DNA of 9,889 bases, from NCBI GenBank assembly GCA_900550205.1, contig URRJ01000066.1:1-9889 (forward strand), in the 5' to 3' direction. Each line of letters starts with the position of its first letter. Positions within the stretch are counted from its first letter, which is position 1. Positions 5,401 through 9,889 of the stretch are shown one piece after another. The DNA is from an uncultured Collinsella sp. Its GTDB lineage: Bacteria > Actinomycetota > Coriobacteriia > Coriobacteriales > Coriobacteriaceae. A model generated the notes under the pieces. The model saw only the letters and a list, made by a program, of their open reading frames with translations. It ran no database searches and was not told the DNA's origin. The translations under genes and the position numbers were made by a program.

Positions 5401-8400
5401 GTGACCGGTGAAGAGGGCGCACCCATGCCCGCGAACGCGAGCGTGACCAATGATGCCAAGGGCAAGGTCGACTTTGGCAAGATTACCTTTACGCTCGACG
5501 ACCTCAACAAGGCTCTGGGCGAGAAGCCCGAGAAGCGCGAGCACACCTTTACCTACACCGTGACCGAGTCCGGTAAGGTTGCTGGCGTGACCAACGACGC
5601 CAAGCTGTCGCGCGAGGTTTCCTTCACCGTGACCGATGACGGCAAGGGCAATCTGAGGGTGTCCCGCAAGTCGGATGGCAGCGCAGCCTTTACGTTCATC
5701 AATACCTATAGCGTGACGCCCAAGGATTCCAGCGTCACCGACAAGATCAAGGCGACCAAGTACCTGACCGGGCGCGACATGGCTGAGGGCGAATTCTCCT
5801 TCGAGCTCGTCGAGGGCGAGGGCAAGGACGCCAAGGTCGTTGCCACCGGCAAGAACGCCGCCGATGGCAAGATCACGATGAGTCCCATCGAGTACACCAA
5901 GGCCGGAACGCACACCTACACGCTGCGCGAGGTCAAGGGCAACATCGGTGGTATCACCTACGATGCCGCGACCTACACCATCGAGACTGTCGTCAAGGAC
6001 AACGGCGACGGCACGCTCGGTGTAGAGCACAAGCTGAAGGACGTCGACGAGGCGAAGTTCACCAACTCCTACAAGCCTGGCTCCAAGGACTCCAGCGTCA
6101 CCGACCAGATCACCGTGACCAAGTCCTTGGACGGCCGTGACCTCAAGGCCGGAGAGTTCCGCTTCGAGCTCGTCGAGGGCAATAACGTAGTTGCCACCGG
6201 CACCAACAATGCTGACGACAAGATCGTGATGGATCCCGTCACCTACACTGCTGCCGGCGAGCACATCTACACGCTGCGCGAGACCAAGGCCGGTGCCACC
6301 GAGAACGGCATCACCTACAGCACCGCCGAGTACACCATCGTGACCACCGTCACGGACAACGGCGACGGCACCCTCAGCGTGGAGCATAAGCTGCAGAACG
6401 CCGAGAAGGCGACCTTCGAGAACACCTACACGGTGATCCCCAAGAGCTCCAGCGTCACCGACCAGATCACGGCGACCAAGGTCCTGACCGGGCGCGATCT
6501 CAAGGAAGGCGAGTTCTCCTTCGAGCTCGTCGAGGGCAACGATGTTGTCGCCACCGGCAAGAATGACGACCGCGGCAAGATCAAGATGAGCCCCATCGAG
6601 TACACCGCTGCCGGCAAGCATACCTACACGCTGTGCGAGGTCCCGGGCGACGCCAACAACGGCATCACCTACGACGGCAAGACCTACACCATTGAGACGA
6701 CCATCACCGACAAGGGCGACGGCACGCTCGAGGCGAAGCATGTCCTGAATGGAGCCGACGAGGCGAAGTTCAACAACAGCTACAAGCCGAATCCTGACGA
6801 GTTCAGCGTCACCGACCAGATCACCGCGAATAAGGTCCTGACCGGACGCGAGCTTGCTGCCGGCGAGTTCTCCTTCGAGCTCGTCGAGGGCGAGGGCAAG
6901 GACGCCAAGGTCGTCGCCACCGGCACCAACAATGCCGAAGGCAAGATCACGATGAACGCCGTGAAGTACGACAAGCCCGGCAAGCACACCTACACGCTGC
7001 GCGAGGCCAAGGGCAACGCCGGCGGTATCACCTACAGCGATGCCAAGTTCACCATCGAGACCACCATCACCGATAACGGCGACGGCACTCTCAAGGCCGA
7101 GCATGTCCTGAAGGGCACCGAGCCCGCCGAGTTCAAGAACACCTACAGCGTGACCCCGCTCGACGCAGAGCTCGACTTTGACCTGAGCAAGGCCATCGAC
7201 GGTCGCGACTGGACGGACTCCGACAAGTTCAGCTTTACCATCACCGCTCCCGAGGGCACCCCGCTGCCCGAGCCTGCAACCGTAACTGTGAGCAAGAAGG
7301 ACGCGAAGGACGGCATCGCCGCCATCAAGTTCGGCAAGATTCACTACACGGCTGCCGGAACCTACAAGTACGAGATCCGCGAGAACGCGGGCAGCGCGGC
7401 CGGCATGACGTATGACGGACATGTCGCGACCGCCGAAGTGACCGTGACTGATAACGGCAAGGGCGTCCTGACCGCCAACGTCACCAAGAAGGAAAGCGGC
7501 CGCTTCACCAACACGTACCGCTCTGAGCTCGATTACGCCGCGGCCGGCGGCCTTAAGCTCAGCAAGACCCTCTCCGGACGTCCCATGACCGAGGGTCAGT
7601 TCACCTTTACCGTGACGCCCGCCGACGAGGCTTCGGCCATCGCGCTCGGCCTGCACGAGGGCGCCAACGTGTACAAGTCCCCTGCAACGGCAGAGGCAAC
7701 GGTTGGTCTGATCGACATCCTGGCCGGCCATGAGGTCAAGTTTACGCAGGCTGCCGCGGGTAAGACCTTTACATACACCGTTGCCGAGAAGAACGATGGC
7801 CTGCCCGGCTACACCTATGACGACGCTGTCCGCACCGTGACGATCGCTATCGCCGACGATGGCGCCGGCACGCTCACTGCCACCACGACCGTTACTGGCA
7901 ACCCCGATAAGGGAACGCTGGTAACCGAGTACAAGACTGGTACCGCTACGGTCGAGAGCGCCGTGGTCCCGTTCGTCAACAGCTATAGCGCCACGACCGA
8001 TGCACCTGGTGGTGCCGTTGCTCAGGTCGTTGCCACCAAGACCCTGACCGGTCGTCCGCTGGCCGATGGCGAGTTCTACTTTGGCATCGCCTATGCGGGC
8101 GAGAAGGAAGCCATCGAGGGTACGTGCGTTACCAACGTTAACGGCCAGGTGAGCTTTGGCGCTCTGCATTACACGACCGAGATGCTCGCCGATCTGGTAA
8201 ACGCCAAGCGCGCCATTCGTACCGACACGGATGCCAAGCTTGCATGGACTATCGGTTACACCGCCTTTGAGTTCACGCCGCAGCTCGCGGCTAAGGGCAT
8301 CACGGCCGCAACGCCGAGCTTTAGCTTTAAGGTCATCGTCGTCGACAACGGTGACGGGACCCTGACGGCGACGCCCGCCTACGACGGCATTCAGCCCTTG

Positions 8401-9852
8401 TTCGAGAACGTCTACGGCGCCGATGCCGTTGACGCTGCGCTCGCCGGCACCAAGAAGCTCCAGGCAGCCGAGGGCCTGACCCCGGCCGACATCGCGGGCA
8501 AGTTCACCTTCACCGTGACTGCCGACGAGGCTGGTGCCCCGATGCCCGAGCACACAACCGTGACCAACGACGCGGCCGGCAACGTGGACTTTGGCAAGAT
8601 CCACTTTACGCTCGACGATCTCAACCGCGCCCTGGGCGTGACGGACGATGCGACCGATAAGGCCGAGGCAGACGAAGCTGACGAGGCCGAGGCTGAAGAG
8701 GCAGAGGATGAAGAGGCCGACGCCGACGCTGATGCCAACGCCGACGAGCCCAGCGACGAGTCCGAGCCCGCAGCCCCCACCGCCCCGCGCTCGCACACCT
8801 TTACCTACACGGTGACCGAGTCCGGTAGCGCCCCTGGCGTGACCAACGACGCCAGCGCCACGCGCAAGGTTTCCTACACCGTGACTGACGACGGCGCCGG
8901 ACACCTGAGGGTCGTGCGCAACGGCGACGACGGTGCGGCCTTCACATTCACCAACACCTACAGCGTGACGCCCACCGATTTTTCCGTGACCGATAAGGTC
9001 AAGACCGTCAAGCGTCTGACCGGCCGCGACCTTGCGGCTGGCGAGTTCACGTTTGAGCTGCTCGAGGACGGCGTGACTGTCGCTAGTGGCACCAACGACG
9101 CCAACGGTGACGTTACGCTGAGCCCGATCCGCTACGAGGCGCCCGGTACGCACACGTACACGCTGCGCGAGGCTTGCCCCAACGCGCTCGGCCTGTACAA
9201 GGGCGTCACCTATGACGGCACGACCTACACCGTCGTGACCACCGTCTCCGACAACGGCGACGGCACGCTGACCGCGACGCACGAGCTCGAGGGAACTACC
9301 GAGTCGGCTGGCTTTACCAACAAGTATCACGCCATGCCCACGCAGGCTTCCATCGGCGCTATCAAGGTGCTCGAGGGACGCGAGCTCAAGAAGGACGAGT
9401 TTAGCTTTAAGCTCGTTGGCGAGGACGTCGAGTCCACCGTCACCAACGATGCCGACGGCAAGGTCAACTTCGACAAGTTCGAGTACGACGAGCCTGGTAC
9501 GTACGTTTACACCATCAGCGAGGTCAAGGGCGACGAGGCCGGTATGACCTACGACAAGTCCGTCTTTACCGCGACCGTCAATGTGGTCGACGACGGCGAG
9601 GGCAACCTCAAGGCGAACATCGCCTTTACCAAGGGCGACAAGAGCGTCGAGGGTATCGTGTTCAACAACACGTACAAGAAGCCCGAGCCGACGCCCGATC
9701 CCGGCACGCCCAAGACCGTGACGAACATCGTCAAGACGGTCAAGGGTTTCCTGCCCACCACGGGTGACCAGCAGGCAGCCGCACTGCTCATGGCATTCGT
9801 CATTGCCATGGCCGGCGTCGGAGCCCTGGTCTGGGGTATCCGTAAGCGCTAG
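2422..9852 (+). CDS. Giant LPXTG surface protein: VWA domain plus 13 isopeptide repeats
   Basis: This 2476-residue protein is probably a sortase-anchored adhesin or pilus-tip-like protein displayed on the cell wall. The signal peptide (1 to about 25 or 32) has core LLAVILAVVLVL and possible cleavage after AFA25 or ANA32. A G-R-I-W-T-D-K motif is near residue 75. A VWA domain (about 115-372) has a complete MIDAS: D121-A-S-G-S125, T228, and D256 in F-F-T-D-G. Residues 373-700 are a region of unrecognised fold with an N-R-Y-Y-Y-F-Q-K motif. Residues 700-2420 are 13 FctA/Spy0128-like domains, each opening K-x-L-x-G-R and closing near N-T/S-Y, expected to be cross-linked by Lys-Asn isopeptide bonds. 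The sorting signal is L2444-P-T-T-G2448, a hydrophobic segment and a final R-K-R. Only five cysteines occur. The start is set by AGGGAG at 2411-2416. No sortase or partner pilin is in view. The ligand is unknown; VWA tips of Gram-positive pili often bind host matrix, which is only a family-level hint. Confidence 0.93.
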   Translation: MSKYTRGLLAVILAVVLVLPAAAFAMLPEANARSSTGMDGPAMTGKTVVDPDTSNYWKFWAGGYDGKEVTTQNVGRIWTDKTVKETAANEESDFLTTLSAISSTSDTTVSGKPLDIVLVLDASGSMNDPMGAGDSPQRIVALKNAANSFIGTIAKQNEKIKDENKQHQVAIVKFAGKKKSDEVGNDKYREGLNTYNYSQTMQKLTACSGNGAKSLKETINSITPAGATHADYGLQLAEGISSERADAKKVVVFFTDGSPTSWDGFENEVANDAINSAKKIKDKGADIYTIGIFSGVNPSAVPTAEGTSKENKFMHAVSSNYPVASSSITYKNRREVWTIDYGKRAENSDYYKSATSASELEKIFEEISGSIIQTGYPTEVHGGYGEHKSGYITFTDELGDFMQVDNFTSVVYNGETFAKPAIKTEGNVDTYTFTGAAANLVITVQHAEEGEPQTGDIVTVKIPASLIPLRHFKITDGVLTVDNTEPIQVNYTSSVKKEALDNLFTPKNVKGLEDYIKSNTTTAENGSKTVNFYANKWNAGALGDTIANFEPADTNRYYYFQKQTPIYTDKNCTTPATGSLAVGSKYYYKDEFEALGADGKAESRTAVIEFTGGRAAGFKGAVVSDASGNLSFSKGTARLAFIDELHTTKESVGGNLTGTVTDVLNPKWNNMSAKANATEVDVHLGNNGKISYKYDMTPTTVDTKAGFGLTKVLEGRDWTDTDEFKFELSATSENDAPMPASASATVTNAALDDKGKAAIDFGEITYNKPGEYTYEVREVKGDAGGITYSKNVATFKVTVTVNAKGELKADVEKTSGETKFTNTYSAKTETPLTLEATKTLTGRLMADGEFKFTLSYAGHDEVLLNATNKSGKVEFGPLTYTTKSLVKLVEEDKASFDASADKPTWTIHYIAAEQTGELPAGVSATTAAIDAYVTVADNGDGTLTATAVYGDAGNEFVNAYTAASVEASLAGKKNLQVPDGLTPADIAGKFTFTVTGEEGAPMPANASVTNDAKGKVDFGKITFTLDDLNKALGEKPEKREHTFTYTVTESGKVAGVTNDAKLSREVSFTVTDDGKGNLRVSRKSDGSAAFTFINTYSVTPKDSSVTDKIKATKYLTGRDMAEGEFSFELVEGEGKDAKVVATGKNAADGKITMSPIEYTKAGTHTYTLREVKGNIGGITYDAATYTIETVVKDNGDGTLGVEHKLKDVDEAKFTNSYKPGSKDSSVTDQITVTKSLDGRDLKAGEFRFELVEGNNVVATGTNNADDKIVMDPVTYTAAGEHIYTLRETKAGATENGITYSTAEYTIVTTVTDNGDGTLSVEHKLQNAEKATFENTYTVIPKSSSVTDQITATKVLTGRDLKEGEFSFELVEGNDVVATGKNDDRGKIKMSPIEYTAAGKHTYTLCEVPGDANNGITYDGKTYTIETTITDKGDGTLEAKHVLNGADEAKFNNSYKPNPDEFSVTDQITANKVLTGRELAAGEFSFELVEGEGKDAKVVATGTNNAEGKITMNAVKYDKPGKHTYTLREAKGNAGGITYSDAKFTIETTITDNGDGTLKAEHVLKGTEPAEFKNTYSVTPLDAELDFDLSKAIDGRDWTDSDKFSFTITAPEGTPLPEPATVTVSKKDAKDGIAAIKFGKIHYTAAGTYKYEIRENAGSAAGMTYDGHVATAEVTVTDNGKGVLTANVTKKESGRFTNTYRSELDYAAAGGLKLSKTLSGRPMTEGQFTFTVTPADEASAIALGLHEGANVYKSPATAEATVGLIDILAGHEVKFTQAAAGKTFTYTVAEKNDGLPGYTYDDAVRTVTIAIADDGAGTLTATTTVTGNPDKGTLVTEYKTGTATVESAVVPFVNSYSATTDAPGGAVAQVVATKTLTGRPLADGEFYFGIAYAGEKEAIEGTCVTNVNGQVSFGALHYTTEMLADLVNAKRAIRTDTDAKLAWTIGYTAFEFTPQLAAKGITAATPSFSFKVIVVDNGDGTLTATPAYDGIQPLFENVYGADAVDAALAGTKKLQAAEGLTPADIAGKFTFTVTADEAGAPMPEHTTVTNDAAGNVDFGKIHFTLDDLNRALGVTDDATDKAEADEADEAEAEEAEDEEADADADANADEPSDESEPAAPTAPRSHTFTYTVTESGSAPGVTNDASATRKVSYTVTDDGAGHLRVVRNGDDGAAFTFTNTYSVTPTDFSVTDKVKTVKRLTGRDLAAGEFTFELLEDGVTVASGTNDANGDVTLSPIRYEAPGTHTYTLREACPNALGLYKGVTYDGTTYTVVTTVSDNGDGTLTATHELEGTTESAGFTNKYHAMPTQASIGAIKVLEGRELKKDEFSFKLVGEDVESTVTNDADGKVNFDKFEYDEPGTYVYTISEVKGDEAGMTYDKSVFTATVNVVDDGEGNLKANIAFTKGDKSVEGIVFNNTYKKPEPTPDPGTPKTVTNIVKTVKGFLPTTGDQQAAALLMAFVIAMAGVGALVWGIRKR
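2764..3537 (+). other. Coding region of the VWA domain
   Basis: This stretch encodes residues about 115-372. Strand 1 (DIVLVLDASGSM) carries the first MIDAS loop D121-x-S123-x-S125. The threonine loop is G-A-T228-H-A-D, and the second aspartate is D256 after V-V-V-F-F-T. Metal-dependent ligand binding is the usual role of an intact MIDAS. The domain contains one cysteine (C207), so it has no internal disulfide. It sits at the end of the molecule furthest from the wall anchor, as expected of a binding head. Confidence 0.85.
4933..6066 (+). repeat. Three-domain block, copy 1 (repeats 2-4)
   Basis: Repeats 2-3-4 have the same order and type as repeats 10-11-12 (8038-9321). Repeats 2 and 10 share K-T-L-T-G-R...A-D-G-E-F and Y-T-T. 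Repeats 3 and 11 share G-L-T-P-A-D-I-A-G-K-F-T-F-T-V-T and T-L-D-D-L-N. Repeats 4 and 12 share S-V-T-D-K and L-T-G-R-D. At DNA level the GLTPADIAGK stretch (from 5362 and from 8475) differs mainly at third codon positions, so the duplication is old enough for silent drift. Confidence 0.75.
5758..7140 (+). repeat. Four closely related tandem repeats (4-7)
   Basis: Repeats 4, 5, 6 and 7 are the most alike in the array, about 119-121 residues per period (K1113, K1234, K1353, K1471). They share S-V-T-D-K/Q-I and G-E-F-S/R-F-E-L-V-E-G at nearly identical DNA sequence. Repeats 4 and 7 carry the longer G-E-G-K-D-A-K-V-V loop, while 5 and 6 carry the shorter N-N/D-V-V form. This pattern suggests recent duplication plus recombination between repeats. 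Confidence 0.75.
8038..9321 (+). repeat. Three-domain block, copy 2 (repeats 10-12)
   Basis: This is the second copy of the block at 4933-6066. It is longer because repeat 11 carries an acidic insertion (8641-8790). Repeat 12 has A-C-P-N-A-L-G-L-Y after the catalytic Glu, where repeat 4 has the shorter V-K-G-N-I-G-G. Confidence 0.7.
9751..9849 (+). other. Cell-wall sorting signal (LPTTG, membrane segment, KR tail)
   Basis: These bases encode L2444-P-T-T-G2448, a hydrophobic stretch (A-A-A-L-L-M-A-F-V-I-A-M-A-G-V-G-A-L-V-W) and the terminal I-R-K-R. Sortases cut between Thr and Gly and attach the protein to peptidoglycan or to a pilin lysine. Immediately upstream is a Pro-rich spacer (K-P-E-P-T-P-D-P-G-T-P-K) typical of wall-spanning regions. 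Confidence 0.95.
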
Positions 9853-9865
9853 GCACGCTGGCAGC

Positions 9866-9889
9866 GCCCGGGGCCAGAAGGCCCCGGGC
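9866..9889 (+). terminator. GC-rich hairpin after the surface-protein gene
   Basis: Bases 9866-9875 (GCCCGGGGCC) pair perfectly with 9880-9889 around an AGAA loop, starting 13 bases after the stop codon. It is the likely intrinsic terminator. The window ends at the foot of the stem, so a U-tract cannot be checked. Confidence 0.75.

Larger units (their letters stand above)
4552..9669 (+). repeat. Thirteen tandem isopeptide-bond domains within the surface protein
   Basis: Predicted Lys/Glu/Asn triads, read by aligning the K-x-L-x-G-R start, the Y-T-x-x-E centre and the F-x-N-x-Y end: 711/778/822, 838/913/958, 973/1049/1094, 1113/1170/1215, 1234/1287/1334, 1353/1406/1452, 1471/1528/1573, 1590/1654/1697, 1715/1789/1853, 1873/1950/1996, 2011/2133/2178, 2197/2250/2300, 2315/2367/2416. 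Eight are short (Lys to Asn about 99-111 residues: 1, 4-8, 12, 13) and five long (120-167: 2, 3, 9-11). Most contain D-N-G-D-G-T-L or a variant before the last strand. By analogy with Streptococcus pyogenes Spy0128, the Lys side chain bonds to Asn with Glu as catalyst, giving a stiff, protease-resistant stalk. Triad 11 is split by an insertion. Confidence 0.85.

Noticed and set aside
5298..5915. Short minus-strand ORFs recurring at the same place in several isopeptide repeats
   Set aside because: They recur because the underlying domains are repeated; they are shadows of the sense coding sequence.
3898..9330. A 1810-codon open reading frame on the minus strand, antisense to the surface-protein gene
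   Set aside because: It mirrors the codon bias and repeats of the sense gene (C/G-ending codons remove antisense stops), encodes repetitive Val/Gly/Leu/Arg-rich sequence with no recognisable domain, and the sense frame is clearly real.

Overview
The window looks like chromosomal DNA of a high-GC, Gram-positive gut actinobacterium, most likely a Coriobacteriia member such as Collinsella. This is an inference from GC- and C-ending codon use, an Ech-type hydrogenase beside sugar-acid metabolism genes, and a very large LPXTG surface protein with Spy0128/FctA-like isopeptide repeats. No rRNA, tRNA, CRISPR array, transposase or recombinase is visible.

Left part (1-1760), all on the + strand and tightly packed: the 3' end of a probable KDPG/KHG aldolase gene (eda-like); an overlapping 57-codon ORF whose first half resembles the start of a VOC/glyoxalase-fold domain and whose second half is an Ala/Lys-rich helical tail; the large subunit of a group 4 (Ech-like) membrane-bound [NiFe] hydrogenase with both CxxC nickel-binding motifs; and a 2x[4Fe-4S] ferredoxin-type subunit (EchF-like). 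A perfect 15-bp hairpin closes this operon. The usual neighbours of the hydrogenase genes (NuoB-, NuoC-, NuoH- and NuoL-like subunits) are not immediately upstream; the aldolase end sits there instead. The operon may therefore be rearranged, or the 57-codon ORF may be a junction.

Middle (1716-2421), about 700 bp without a convincing gene: it carries two copies, 250 bp apart, of one composite element. Each copy has a long outer inverted repeat (25 or 28 bp), then 38-39 nt, a conserved inner hairpin, 35-36 nt, and the other outer arm, followed by a second conserved 41-bp box. The inner core is 34/37 identical between copies. The outer arms have unrelated sequences in the two copies, yet each pairs with its own partner, which suggests a conserved structure rather than a conserved sequence. 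Downstream lie a possible alternative-pairing hairpin, a perfect 18-bp palindrome (GTGAGACATTTGTCTCAC) with further copies of its half-site, and the ribosome binding site of the next gene.

Right part (2422-9852): one gene for a 2476-residue secreted, sortase-anchored protein. It has a signal peptide, a von Willebrand factor A domain with an intact MIDAS, a middle region of unknown fold, 13 tandem domains each keeping a Lys...Glu...Asn triad expected to form an intramolecular isopeptide bond, and a C-terminal LPTTG-hydrophobic-KR sorting signal. It is probably an adhesin or pilus-tip-like stalk protein. Its repeat array shows a three-domain block duplication (repeats 2-4 to 10-12), four recently related tandem repeats (4-7), and a 50-residue acidic insertion inside repeat 11. 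A GC-rich 10-bp hairpin, the likely terminator, ends the window.
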